Shown piece by piece: positions 7,440 through 16,490 of a stretch of DNA of 64,000 nucleotides. The stretch is from positions 184,791 through 248,790 of the forward strand of contig NZ_SOEB01000004.1 in assembly GCF_004365965.1 (NCBI RefSeq). The letters run 5' to 3'. The stretch comes from Rhodovulum visakhapatnamense. GTDB taxonomy: Bacteria; Pseudomonadota; Alphaproteobacteria; Rhodobacterales; Rhodobacteraceae. Under the pieces are notes generated by a model that was given only the letters and a program-made list of their open reading frames with translations, was not told the origin of the DNA and did no database searches. A program made the position numbers and the translations under genes. The first letter of the stretch is position 1. Every line of letters begins with the position of its first letter.

Positions 7440-10190
7440 GTGATCTCCTTGCGATGGCGTGTCGGTGGGACCGCCGATCCGATCGATTTCGCGATCGAGG
7501 CGGTGACGGTCAAACGGATCGCAGGTCGGGCGTGGCGGATGGCAGGCGGCGGCGAACCGCTGGACCTGGAGCTTGTGTCTGGCGGCCGGGTGCTGATGAC
7601 CGCAACGGCGGACCGTCCGGCGCCATCGGGTCTTTCTGGCGCGTTCGAGTTCCGTCTGGATGGCGGAACCGCTGCAGCCATCGGCCACCGGGCGGTACAT
7701 CTGCGCGTCGCGGGCGAAAAGCGGCCTTTCGCGAAGCTGCATCTGCCTGGTGGCAAGACGGTGCGGGCGGGGCGGCGGGCGACGCTTGTGTCGCGGACCA
7801 TCCGCGCGGCCTATCTTTGCCGGTTGCGCACGGAATTTACGGTGAACCGTCCACTTGGGGGCGGCGAGGGCGTGATCGAGACGGTGGCGTTGCGCGACGG
7901 CGTGCTGCATGTGCGCGGCCGTTCCAGGGTGCCGGTCACGATCCGAAGCGAGACCGCCCGTGTCGACCTGGCCAAAAGCGGTACGGAAGATCAGGCGTTC
8001 GATCTGCGGCTGACAGGACACAGGCTGCTCTGGGTGGAGGGCGCGGGACTGCCGCTTCTGACGGTCCGGCTGCCGCCGCCCCGGTTCTCGCCATTGGCAA
8101 CGGTGCGCACCGTCGTCGACTTTTGCCGTGTCCCGTTTCTCTTTGGGGGTAACCTTGCCCGGTTTCTCTTCCGGGGCGATACCAAGGCGGGCGACCCGAT
8201 CGAGGCGTTTTTGCTGCGTCTGCGCCCGGCCTCAGAGGCTGGGCCAGAGGTCGTACCCGGGCTTTTCGCAGCGGCCGCGCCGCCGAGGCCTGCGCCCCCC
8301 GCCGACATCGTTCTGCCGGTCTTCAACGCCGCGGACGATCTGCGCGTCTGTCTGGAGCATCTGGCGCGGAACACGCCGCCTGAGCATCGGGTGATCGCGA
8401 TCGACGACGCCTCGACAGACCCGTCCATCGCGCCGATGCTGGACGCTTTCGCGCGCGCCCGGCCCGGCACCCTTTTGTTGCGCAACGCCGAGAATGGCGG
8501 TTTCATCGCCAGCGTGAACCGGGGCCTCGCGGAAAGCCGTGGCCATGTGGTGCTGCTGAACAGCGATGCCTTCGTCCCGCCGGGCTGGATCGACCGGCTG
8601 ATGCGGCCGATCCTCGACGATGCGCTGATCGCCTCGGTCACGCCGATGAGCAACGAGGCCGAGATCGCGACCGCTCCGGTGATCTGCCGCCACGAGCCCT
8701 TGGCCGAGGGCCAGGCAGAGGCCATGGATGCCATCGCCCAGCGGCTGAACCCAGCGGCCGCCCGGGCCGAAAGCCCGACCGGGGTCGGGTTCTGCATGGC
8801 GATGTCCCGGCGCTGGCTGGACGAGGTGCCCCGGTTCGATACGGCCTTCGGGCGCGGCTATGGCGAAGAGGTCGACTGGTGCCGTCGGGTGGGCGAACGG
8901 GGGGGGCGCCACCTTCTGATCGGCGATCTTTTTGTCGAACATCGCGGTGGCGGCAGTTTCGGACCCGAGAAGGCGGTACGCATCGCGGCGGCATCGCGAC
9001 TGATCAATGACCGGTATCCGGCCTATGATGCGTCCGTGGCGGATTTCATACGCAAGGACCCTTTGGTCGGTCCGCGGCTTGCGCTGGGCCTTGCCCGTGC
9101 GGGGACCGAGGCGCCGCTGCCGGTCTATCTGGGTCATCGCCTGGGCGGGGGGGGCGAACACTGGCTGCAGGACCGGATCGCCCGCGATCTGGACGAGGGC
9201 GGTTCGGCCCTGGTGCTGCGGGACGGTCCCGAACCGGAAACCGTGGCGGTCGAGCTTTATCGTGCGGCGGGTCAGACCCGGGCCGTCCTTCCGCTGGCCG
9301 AACTGGGCGGCTATCTTGGCGCTGCGGGCCGCAAGACCTTGGTCTATTCCTGCCTTGTCGGCGCGCGCGCGCCGCTGGATCTGGCCGAGGTGGCTGCGAT
9401 TTCTCTGGGCGCAGAGGACCGCTTCCGGATGGTGTTTCACGACTATTTTCCGCTGTGCCCATCCCGTAACCTCCTGGGCCATGACGGCCGGTTCTGCGAC
9501 CTGCCCGGGGCCGAGCGGTGCCAGGCCTGCTATGAGCGGCTTGCCGCCATAGACGAGACGTGGCCTGCCCGCATTTCCGACTGGCGGGGCCGCTGGCACG
9601 CGCTGGCCGCGCGGGCCGAGACCATCGAGGTGTTCTCGCCGTCTTCCCGAACGCTGGTCGCCCGCGCCTGGCCTGACCTCGCCCCGAGACTTGCGCTTCG
9701 GTCGCACCCGCTCGCGTTCCTGCCCCGCCCGGTGCAGCCTGCGCCCCGCGCGCGCCCGGTTTTGGGCGTGCTTGGCAGCATCGGGTTCGAGAAGGGGGCC
9801 GCTGTCTTGCGCGACCTCGCGGCGGCACCGGGCGTGCGGATGGACATCGTTGTGATCGGAAAGCTGGACGAGGCCTACGCCCATCGCGGCATACGGGTCA
9901 TTGGTCGCTACCGGCGCGAAGAGATTTCGGATCTGGCAGAAGCCTATGGGGTCGGGCGCTGGCTGATCCCGTCGGTTTGTCCCGAGACCTTTTCCTATGC
10001 GACCCACGAATGCCTTGCCACCGGGCTGCCGGTTTTTGCTTTTGACTTCGGCGGGCAGGCCGATGCGCTGCGCGGCGCCCCGAACGGACATCTTCTGCCG
10101 CGCGACATCGCCCCCACAGAGCTTGCCGCCCGACTTCTGGCGCCGCCGCCGAGCGACAGGCCCGCAGAGAGGAAAGAACTGACTGCATGA
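7440..10190 (+). CDS. Bifunctional glycosyltransferase: accessory domains, GT2 domain, then GT1 domain
   Basis: About 916 aa from the GTG at 7440 (AGGA upstream); a GTG at 7401 is an alternative. Order: an N-terminal beta-sandwich-like domain (to about residue 140), an accessory module similar to that of the divergent 539-aa protein (about 150-265, ending FLFRGD), a GT-A/GT2 domain (about 288-550, with DIVLPVFNA, IDDASTD, LNSDAFVPPGW and the acceptor motif GEEVDWCRRV), and a GT-B module (from about 560: VYLGHRLGGGGEHW, FHDYFPLCPS, CQACY, ETFSYATHECLATGLPV). Two catalytic folds in one chain suggest successive sugar additions. It is coupled by ATGA to a sulfotransferase. Confidence 0.82.
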   Translation: MISLRWRVGGTADPIDFAIEAVTVKRIAGRAWRMAGGGEPLDLELVSGGRVLMTATADRPAPSGLSGAFEFRLDGGTAAAIGHRAVHLRVAGEKRPFAKLHLPGGKTVRAGRRATLVSRTIRAAYLCRLRTEFTVNRPLGGGEGVIETVALRDGVLHVRGRSRVPVTIRSETARVDLAKSGTEDQAFDLRLTGHRLLWVEGAGLPLLTVRLPPPRFSPLATVRTVVDFCRVPFLFGGNLARFLFRGDTKAGDPIEAFLLRLRPASEAGPEVVPGLFAAAAPPRPAPPADIVLPVFNAADDLRVCLEHLARNTPPEHRVIAIDDASTDPSIAPMLDAFARARPGTLLLRNAENGGFIASVNRGLAESRGHVVLLNSDAFVPPGWIDRLMRPILDDALIASVTPMSNEAEIATAPVICRHEPLAEGQAEAMDAIAQRLNPAAARAESPTGVGFCMAMSRRWLDEVPRFDTAFGRGYGEEVDWCRRVGERGGRHLLIGDLFVEHRGGGSFGPEKAVRIAAASRLINDRYPAYDASVADFIRKDPLVGPRLALGLARAGTEAPLPVYLGHRLGGGGEHWLQDRIARDLDEGGSALVLRDGPEPETVAVELYRAAGQTRAVLPLAELGGYLGAAGRKTLVYSCLVGARAPLDLAEVAAISLGAEDRFRMVFHDYFPLCPSRNLLGHDGRFCDLPGAERCQACYERLAAIDETWPARISDWRGRWHALAARAETIEVFSPSSRTLVARAWPDLAPRLALRSHPLAFLPRPVQPAPRARPVLGVLGSIGFEKGAAVLRDLAAAPGVRMDIVVIGKLDEAYAHRGIRVIGRYRREEISDLAEAYGVGRWLIPSVCPETFSYATHECLATGLPVFAFDFGGQADALRGAPNGHLLPRDIAPTELAARLLAPPPSDRPAERKELTA

Positions 10191-11104
10191 CGATCGGCCG
10201 GACCGGAACGACGACCCACCCCGCCCCCGCGGGTCCCATGCCCATAACTGTGAAACCGGCCCTGTCGGACATCTTTGCGCCGGATGACGAGGAAAGTGCC
10301 AAACGCCGGATTGCGGGCGCCCGCCGGGAGAAGGCGGAACGCACGTTGCTGATCCATTTCACACCGCGGTCGGGGTCGAGCTGGCTGGCCTCGCTGCTCG
10401 AAGCGACCGGGTGCCTGGGGATTGGGCACGAGCTTTTCAATCCGAGCTTCATGCCGCAGAACGCGCGGTATTTCGGAGCCCGGACTCTGACCGAATATGT
10501 AGAGATGGCGCGGCGGTTTCCCGTACGGCAAGGCAGCCTCAGCTTCAAGATCACCTCGCACCAGCTGCATGCGGTCTTTGACGATCCCGATCAGTTCTTT
10601 GCAGCCTTCGCCGACGCCGCGAGCGTCTGGCTGATCCGAGAGGATATCGTGGCTCAGGCGGTGTCGCTGGCCAAGATGGTGCAGACGCAGGTGGGTCACA
10701 CGGCGGATTCCGATGGCGAGACGCGGCGCAGGGCCGAGGCTGGCTTTGCCTATGACCGGAGTACGATAAAATACTGGTTGAGACACATTCTGGCTGCCGA
10801 ACAGTGCACTGAGAACTGTCTCAGGACCTACCGGATCGCCCCCCTCAGGCTGTCCTACGAGCGGATCACCGCAATCCCGCCGCGCCAGCTGGTCGAGCTG
10901 ATGGCCAACTGGTGCGGGTATCCGGGCCTGCCCGACGATGCACCGCCATCGTCCCGGCATGAAAAGATCGGGACCGCGCAGAACCTCGACTATGCGGAAC
11001 GGTTCCGCAGGGAAAACCGCGGCTTCCTTGCCAAGGTCGAGGCAGAGCGGCGGTCATGGCTGGACCGGCTGGACGACCCGGGCCCGGGCTTGCCCAAAGG
11101 CTGA
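10187..11104 (+). CDS. Sulfotransferase, Stf0/NodH-like
   Basis: 305-aa PAPS-dependent sulfotransferase. The 5'-phosphosulfate-binding loop is PRSGSSWL at residues 60-67, followed by LLEATG and, later, the 3'-phosphate region around SVWLIREDIVAQAVSLAK. These match the Stf0 family, which sulfates trehalose, Nod factors and surface glycans. The start codon overlaps the stop of the GT2-GT1 gene (ATGA), so the substrate is most likely the glycan built by that enzyme. The product PAP would be cleared by CysQ (also in this window, 61.5 kb). The acceptor is inferred from context only. Confidence 0.8.
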   Translation: MTIGRTGTTTHPAPAGPMPITVKPALSDIFAPDDEESAKRRIAGARREKAERTLLIHFTPRSGSSWLASLLEATGCLGIGHELFNPSFMPQNARYFGARTLTEYVEMARRFPVRQGSLSFKITSHQLHAVFDDPDQFFAAFADAASVWLIREDIVAQAVSLAKMVQTQVGHTADSDGETRRRAEAGFAYDRSTIKYWLRHILAAEQCTENCLRTYRIAPLRLSYERITAIPPRQLVELMANWCGYPGLPDDAPPSSRHEKIGTAQNLDYAERFRRENRGFLAKVEAERRSWLDRLDDPGPGLPKG

Positions 11105-12046
11105 ACGGCCATCGACCCGGGAAACAGACCCAAAGGATGGAAAGCCTTGGGGCCTGTCGGAACCGGACGGAAACCGCCGCGGAGGCCCTTGTCTTCCTGC
11201 GTCCGGTTCATCGTCAGGCGGCGAAGACGCCGAACCTGTTCATTGCCAACGAGCTGGCCAAAGCGATCCGGGAAGACTGGGCGAGGCGAGGCTTTTGGAT
11301 CTGACCGCAGCCGTGGTGCCGACCCAAGCCGGATCCGGCACGGTCGCATCCCTTCTGCGTGCGCTGGGCACGGTCGAGGTGTTTGACGACGAGGCCGCGC
11401 TGACCGCCCCCTTGCCGACAGCGCCGTTGCCACCAGGGTGTGCGCCCATAGGGTCCTCTGGTAAAGGCCCTGCCCACAGCATGTCCGCGTGACGGCTCAA
11501 GTCTGCGCCAGCTTTTCCTGCAGCGACCTCAGGCTTTCTGCCGGTTCCGGGTCTTCCGGGTCCGGCTGGATTGTCAGATCGAGGCTCGGATCGGTTCGCC
11601 GGAGTTTTGGTTCCTGTCCGGAAGGCTCATTCGCGCGGTGCGCGGGTCTGCCCGGGCACCGCGTTGGTCCCGATCTGACGGTGCCTGTCGACGTCACTCG
11701 ACAGAGAACCCGCGCACTGGCTGACCCCGTTTCGGGGCGGACGGCGCAGTCCGGCTATTTTGGGGCAAGCTGCGGGGATTTGCGCAAAAATCGGGCAAAT
11801 TGGGCGAGCATCCTGCAAGAATTGCCATGGGCCTTGCCTGCCCGGGGCCATGAGTCGAAAAATGTGACTCCGAGGACGAGGCGGGCTTTCCGGCATCGGG
11901 TCAAGGCGGGCGAGCGCTGATTACGCTGACCGCATCGAGTCCCTGGCTGCCGGTTTTCGCGCGGATCGGCGGTTGCCAAAGACCCCGCGGCAGATAGAGT
12001 GCACTATGGCCAACGGAATGCCATCAGGGAAAGAAAGGGCCACATC
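11105..12046. other. 940-base stretch without a recognisable gene
   Basis: No open frame here has convincing protein character or a ribosome-binding site. Between about 11205 and 11420 two adjoining frames give protein-like segments (ANELAKAIREDWARRG, then TVASLLRALGTVEVFDDEAAL) that could be a broken gene of unknown family. The remainder to the TAXI receptor gene holds only short random frames. The promoter of the TRAP operon should lie near the right end. Confidence 0.4.
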
Positions 12047-13051
12047 ATGAAATTCAGTACACTCCTTGCAGGTGCCTCGGTCGCGCTGACGGTGACGGCG
12101 GCGGCTGCCTCGGCGCAGGATATGTCGTTCTTCCGGATCGGCACCGGCGGCACGGCGGGCACCTACTATCCGATCGGCGGGCTGCTGGCGAATGCCATCT
12201 CGAACCCGCCCGGGTCGCGGTCGTGCGAAGAGGGCGGCTCGTGCGGCGTGCCGGGCCTGGTGGCCTCGGCGCTCTCCTCGAACGGCTCGGTCGCGAACAT
12301 CAACGGCATCGCCGGGGGCACGCTGGAATCGGGCTTCGCCCAGTCCGACGTCGCCTCCTGGGCCCATTCCGGCACCGGGATCTGGGAGGGCAAGCCCGCG
12401 GTCGAAAGCCTGCGCGCCATCGCCAACCTCTATCCCGAAAGCATCCACCTGGTGGCCGACGCCGACTCGGGGATCAAGAGCGTCGCCGATCTGAAGGGCA
12501 AGCGGGTGTCGCTGGACGAGCCGGGCTCGGGTACGCTGGTCGATGCGCGGATCATCCTCGAAGGCTACGGCCTCTCGGAAAGCGACGTCACCGCCGAGTT
12601 CCTGAAGCCCGATCAGGCCGCGGACCGGATGCGCGACGGCGCGATGGACGCCTTCTTCTTCGTCGGCGGCTATCCGGCGGGCGCCATCGCCGAGCTGGCC
12701 AGCCAGCATGCGGTGACCCTGGTGCCGATCTCCTGCGAGGACGTGCCGACGATCTGCGAAACCTACAGCTTCTTCGCGTCCAATACGGTGCCGGGCGGCA
12801 CCTATGAGGGCGTGGACGAAGACACGCAGACCCTGTCGGTGGGCGCGCAATGGGTGACCAGCGCCAGCCAGCCCGACGACCTGATCTACGGCATCACCAA
12901 GGCGCTGTGGAACGAGAATACCCGCAAGCTTCTGGATGCGGGTCATTCCAAGGGCAAGCTGATCACCGCGGAGACCGCTCTTGACGGTGTCGGCATCCCG
13001 CTGCATCCGGGTGCGGAACGCTTCTATCGCGAAGCGGGTCTGATCCAGTGA
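12047..13051 (+). CDS. TAXI-family TRAP transporter solute-binding protein
   Basis: Periplasmic receptor of a TRAP transporter, 334 aa. The signal peptide is residues 1-23 (cleavage after ASA). The mature part begins with the TAXI hallmark FRIGTGGTAGTYYPIGG, and LKGKRVSLDEPGSGT in the middle is also typical. Two cysteine pairs (SCEEGGSC; SCEDVPTIC) may form disulfides. The start at 12047 is chosen because the signal peptide begins there and GGGAAAGAAAGG lies upstream. It is followed by a hairpin and then the fused TRAP permease. TAXI receptors usually take carboxylates or amino acids; the ligand here is unknown. Confidence 0.93.
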   Translation: MKFSTLLAGASVALTVTAAAASAQDMSFFRIGTGGTAGTYYPIGGLLANAISNPPGSRSCEEGGSCGVPGLVASALSSNGSVANINGIAGGTLESGFAQSDVASWAHSGTGIWEGKPAVESLRAIANLYPESIHLVADADSGIKSVADLKGKRVSLDEPGSGTLVDARIILEGYGLSESDVTAEFLKPDQAADRMRDGAMDAFFFVGGYPAGAIAELASQHAVTLVPISCEDVPTICETYSFFASNTVPGGTYEGVDEDTQTLSVGAQWVTSASQPDDLIYGITKALWNENTRKLLDAGHSKGKLITAETALDGVGIPLHPGAERFYREAGLIQ

Positions 13052-13097
13052 TCGCGAACCGCGCGGCGCGATTTGCGCGGCGCATCTGATCGGGGTG

Positions 13098-13125
13098 GGG
13101 CCGCGGCACGCTCGCGGCCCTTTCC
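13098..13125 (+). terminator. Intergenic hairpin between TAXI receptor and TRAP permease
   Basis: An 8-bp stem GGGCCGCG / CGCGGCCC with a 7-base loop is followed by TTTCC. It probably attenuates or stabilises the transcript so that the receptor is made in excess over the permease. The T-run is short, so termination would be partial. Confidence 0.55.
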
Positions 13126-13149
13126 GTTTAAAAGACAGGGTGGGCAAGC

Positions 13150-15228
13150 ATGACCGAGAACCGGACTGAAACGGCGCAAGGCACGGCAACCGAGACGCTC
13201 AGCGCCGAGGATCTGAAGGCGCTGGAAGAGAAGTTCGATCCCGAGATGCGGTTCCGGACAGTGGCGCGGCCGCTGGCGATGCTGGCCGCGGCGATCATGT
13301 TCCTGCTGTCCTGCTATCACTATTACACGGCCGGTTTCGGCATTCCCCCGGCGACGACCCATCGCGGGTTGCATATGGGGGTGACGTTGCTGCTGGTCTT
13401 TCTCAGCTTCTCGGCCTTCGGCCGACGAGAGGTGCGCCCCGGACCTCTGGCCCCCTGGGGCATGCCGCTGATCGACTGGATCCTGGCCGGTGCCGGTCTG
13501 GTCGCGGCGCTGTACGTGCCCTGGATCTATGCCGATCTGGCGTTCCGGGTGGGCAACCCTTTGCCCGTCGATATCGCGATGGGCACCATCCTGATCGTCG
13601 TGCTGCTGGAGGCCGTGCGCCGCTCGATGGGCTGGCCCTTGCCGGTGATCGCGATCCTGTTCATCGCCTATGCCTATTTCGGCCGCTCGATGCCCGGTAT
13701 CCTGGTTCATCCCGGCGCAAGCTGGTCGAACATCGTCAACCACCTCTATCTGACCTCGCAGGGGATCTACGGCACCGCGCTGGGCGTAATCGCGACCTAT
13801 GTGTTCCACTTCGTTCTGTTCGGGGTGATGGCTTCGCGGATCGGGCTGGGGCAGCTTTTCATCGATATCGCCTCGGCGCTGGCCGGGCGCTATGCTGGCG
13901 GTCCGGCCAAGGTCTCGGTTGTGTCCTCGGCCTTGTTGGGGTCGATCTCGGGCTCGTCCATCGCCAATACGGTGACCACCGGCGCGCTGACCATCCCGGC
14001 GATGATCCGGATCGGCTATCCCCGTCACTTCGCCGCCGCGGTCGAGGCGGCCTCGTCCACCGGCGGGCAGATCACGCCGCCGGTGATGGGCGCGGTCGCC
14101 TTCCTGATGATCGAATATCTGGGCGTGCCGCTGACCACGATCCTGACCGCGGCGCTTGTGCCTGCCTTCATGCATTTCTTCGGCGTGCTGGTGCAGGTTC
14201 ATCTCGAGGCGCGCCGCCTCGGCCTGCGGGGCCTGCACCCGTCCGAGCTGCCCAACGCGTGGCGGGTGTTCCGCAAGGGCTGGCTGTCGGTCCTGCCGCT
14301 GATCCTGCTGATCGCGATCCTGCTGTCGGGACGTACGCCCTTTGCCGCCGCCTTCTGGTCGATCACCGCCTGCATCGGCGTGCTTTTGATCCAGAAGGTT
14401 CTGGCATCCGGGCTGGTCGACGGGGTCCGGGCCGCCGCCTACGAGGTCTGGGAAGGCTTTGTGCTGGGCGCGCGCCAGTCGCTGGCGGTCACCGCCGCTG
14501 CGGCGCTGGTGGGCGTGGTGATCGGGGTCGTGACCCTGACCGGCGTCGGCTTCAAGATCGCCTATATGGTGACCGGCGTCGCCAGCGGCTGGGCCAATGA
14601 CGTCCATGGCTGGCTGGCGGTGCTGCCGGTCGAGCTGATGACGGTGCCGACGCTGACGCTCTTGTTCACGCTGATGCTGACGGCGGTGGTCTGCATCCTG
14701 ATGGGCTGCGGCATTCCCACGACGGCCAATTACATCATCATGGTGGCGGTGGCCGCGCCGATCCTCGGCCTGCTGGGGGTGCAGCCGCTGGTGGCGCATT
14801 TCTTTGTCTTCTATTACGGCGTTCTGGCCGACATCACGCCACCTGTGGCGATGGCCGCCTATGCCGCGTCCGGGATCGCCGGGGCAAACGCCTTCAAGGC
14901 CGGGAATACCGCGTTCCGGTTGGGGATGGGCAAGGTGCTGGTACCCTTCGTCTTTGCCTTCCAGCCCGCGCTGCTGCTGGTGACCGACGGCTTCACCTGG
15001 TCGGCCTTCTTCCTGGCCGCCTTCGGGGCGGTGATGGGGATCTGGGCGCTGGCGGCTGCGGTGTCGAACTGGCTGTTCGCGCCGCTGCACTGGGCCGAGA
15101 GGATCCTGCTGGTGATCGCGGCGCTGCTGCTGGTCGCACCCGATACCGGGGCGACCGTGGTCGGGCTGGCGCTGTTCCTGCCGCCGGCGCTGCGGCAGCT
15201 GGCCTTCCGGCGGCGGAGCATGGCGTGA
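13150..15228 (+). CDS. TRAP transporter fused permease (DctQ-DctM type)
   Basis: 692-aa integral membrane protein for sodium- or proton-driven solute uptake with the TAXI receptor. An N-terminal cytosolic stretch of about 35 residues precedes the small-subunit-like helices. The large subunit follows with motifs VSSALLGSISGSSIANTV, STGGQITPPVMGAVAF and CGIPTTANYIIM, the last two being characteristic of DctM-type TRAP permeases. Length and order match the fused permeases that pair with TAXI receptors. It is 98 bases downstream of the receptor and just upstream of a small ArsC-like gene. Confidence 0.93.
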   Translation: MTENRTETAQGTATETLSAEDLKALEEKFDPEMRFRTVARPLAMLAAAIMFLLSCYHYYTAGFGIPPATTHRGLHMGVTLLLVFLSFSAFGRREVRPGPLAPWGMPLIDWILAGAGLVAALYVPWIYADLAFRVGNPLPVDIAMGTILIVVLLEAVRRSMGWPLPVIAILFIAYAYFGRSMPGILVHPGASWSNIVNHLYLTSQGIYGTALGVIATYVFHFVLFGVMASRIGLGQLFIDIASALAGRYAGGPAKVSVVSSALLGSISGSSIANTVTTGALTIPAMIRIGYPRHFAAAVEAASSTGGQITPPVMGAVAFLMIEYLGVPLTTILTAALVPAFMHFFGVLVQVHLEARRLGLRGLHPSELPNAWRVFRKGWLSVLPLILLIAILLSGRTPFAAAFWSITACIGVLLIQKVLASGLVDGVRAAAYEVWEGFVLGARQSLAVTAAAALVGVVIGVVTLTGVGFKIAYMVTGVASGWANDVHGWLAVLPVELMTVPTLTLLFTLMLTAVVCILMGCGIPTTANYIIMVAVAAPILGLLGVQPLVAHFFVFYYGVLADITPPVAMAAYAASGIAGANAFKAGNTAFRLGMGKVLVPFVFAFQPALLLVTDGFTWSAFFLAAFGAVMGIWALAAAVSNWLFAPLHWAERILLVIAALLLVAPDTGATVVGLALFLPPALRQLAFRRRSMA

Positions 15229-15250
15229 GGCGAAGGGATCGGTGACGGCG

Positions 15251-15676
15251 ATGGCCCAAGTGATCTTCTATGAGAAGCCGGGCTGTGTCGGCAATGCGCG
15301 GCAGCGGGCGGTTCTGACGGCCTCGGGCCACGCGCTTGACCGTCGCGACATCCTGAGCGCCGGATGGACGGCAGAAACCTTGCGCCCCTTCTTCGGCGAC
15401 CGGCCGGTCGCCGAGTGGGTCAACGCCAGCGCGCCGCGCGTCAAGTCGGGCGAGATCCGGCCCGAGGCGCTGAGCGAGGCCGAGGCGATGGACCTGATGC
15501 TGGCCGATCCGCTGCTGATCCGTCGGCCGCTGATGCAGGTGGGCGAGGCGCGGATGGCGGGGTTCGATCAGGCGGCCGTGGCCGACTGGATCGGCCTTGC
15601 GCCCACTCGGACGCCGGTCACCGATGCGTGCCCGCGCCAGCCCGACGCGCCGTCCTGCCCGCCGCCTGAGGTCTAG
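15251..15676 (+). CDS. ArsC/nitrogenase-associated-type protein
   Basis: 141-aa thioredoxin-fold protein. The N-terminus VIFYEKPGCVGNARQRAVL resembles the nitrogenase-associated branch of the ArsC family, with a single cysteine at the position of the ArsC catalytic residue. The central part (WVNASAPRVKSGEI, LMLADPLLIRRPLMQVG) is also typical. The tail after about residue 120 is Pro/Cys-rich and probably flexible. An in-frame GTG at 15242 is an alternative start. It lies 22 bases after the TRAP permease. Whether it reduces arsenate is unknown; the branch it resembles has no well-established activity. Confidence 0.72.
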   Translation: MAQVIFYEKPGCVGNARQRAVLTASGHALDRRDILSAGWTAETLRPFFGDRPVAEWVNASAPRVKSGEIRPEALSEAEAMDLMLADPLLIRRPLMQVGEARMAGFDQAAVADWIGLAPTRTPVTDACPRQPDAPSCPPPEV

Positions 15677-15695
15677 ACGCCCGGCCGCGGTCGGG

Positions 15696-16091
15696 TCAGC
15701 CGTTGTAGTCGGCGTCGGCGACTTTCTCCAACCAGGTGACGGGCGATCCGTCGATGCTTTGCTGGATGGCGATATGGCTCATCGCGGTTTCCGCCGCGGC
15801 CCCGTGCCAGTGCTTGTCGCCCGCCGGGAACCAGACGACATCGCCCTGGCTGACCTCTTCCACCGGGCCGCCCTCGCGCTGCACACGACCGCGGCCGAAG
15901 GTGATGATGAGGGTCTGCCCGGCGGGATGAGTGTGCCAGGCGATCCGCGCGCCGGGTTCGAAGGTCACATGGCTGCCGCCGGTGCGGCCGGGCTCTTCGG
16001 CCTGGAACAGCATGTCGACGCGGACGGTGCCGGTGAACCAGTCCTCGGGGCCTTTCATCGAGGCATTGCTGCCCGAGCGGATGATTTTCAT
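15696..16091 (-). CDS. Cupin-domain protein
   Basis: 131 aa with one cupin barrel. Metal-ligand motifs are [13 protein letters not shown] (first cupin motif) and [15 protein letters not shown] (second). The start at 16091 has an excellent ribosome-binding site (AAAGGAG). It resembles small cupins found with carboxymuconolactone-decarboxylase-like genes and oxidoreductases. It is the last gene of a minus-strand run whose two upstream members are broken. The reading frame is intact and could still be expressed. Confidence 0.85.
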   Translation of the reverse strand: MKIIRSGSNASMKGPEDWFTGTVRVDMLFQAEEPGRTGGSHVTFEPGARIAWHTHPAGQTLIITFGRGRVQREGGPVEEVSQGDVVWFPAGDKHWHGAAAETAMSHIAIQQSIDGSPVTWLEKVADADYNG

Positions 16092-16120
16092 GGTCTTTCT
16101 CCTTTGAATGGGCGCGGGAA

Positions 16121-16490
16121 TCAGCCGCGCAGACTGTCGAAACGGCAGATCAGGGCCGCGCCGCCGGGCTGAATGCAGGCGCGTGCTGCGGTCCCCAAGG
16201 CGAAGGGGGCCGCGAACCGGCCGGTCCGCAATCCGCCCGCATCGAGGGGCTTGAAGCCGATGGCGCGGATCAGGTCGGCGGCGATGTCCGTGGCCCCGGT
16301 ATCGTCGCCCTGGACCGTCGGATGCGGGGCCGCATCCGGGCCAAACAGCATCGCGTTTTCGTCCCGGGCGAGAGGGGCCGGGCAGGTCCGGGTCGCGGGA
16401 CCGTGCGAAAACGACCTCGTGACCGCAGGCGGCCCAGAGCCGCCCGCGCCCGCCGCTCATATGCCCCGGTTCGGGAATGCCGATCCTCAT
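16121..16490 (-). pseudogene. Remnant of NAD(P)-binding F420-dependent-reductase-like protein
   Basis: The first 35 residues from the ATG at 16490 ([14 protein letters not shown], then [12 protein letters not shown]) match the Rossmann start of the NADP oxidoreductase/F420-dependent family, although the glycine motif is already damaged. Most of the middle is missing. A different frame (from about 16351) resumes with the C-terminal part of the same family ([16 protein letters not shown], then [19 protein letters not shown]) and stops at 16121. Roughly half of a normal 200-220 aa protein is lost. The start codon overlaps the stop of the upstream gene (ATGA), showing former operon coupling. Confidence 0.75.

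Noticed and set aside
11280..11430. Segment resembling a pyrroline-5-carboxylate-reductase-like C-terminus (LLRALGTVEVFDDEAAL)
   Set aside because: Only about 20 residues look similar and no NAD-binding part is present; too weak to name.
13024..15090. 688-codon open frame on the - strand opposite the TRAP permease
   Set aside because: Extremely Gln/His/Asp/Arg-rich reverse complement of membrane-helix codons; not a protein.
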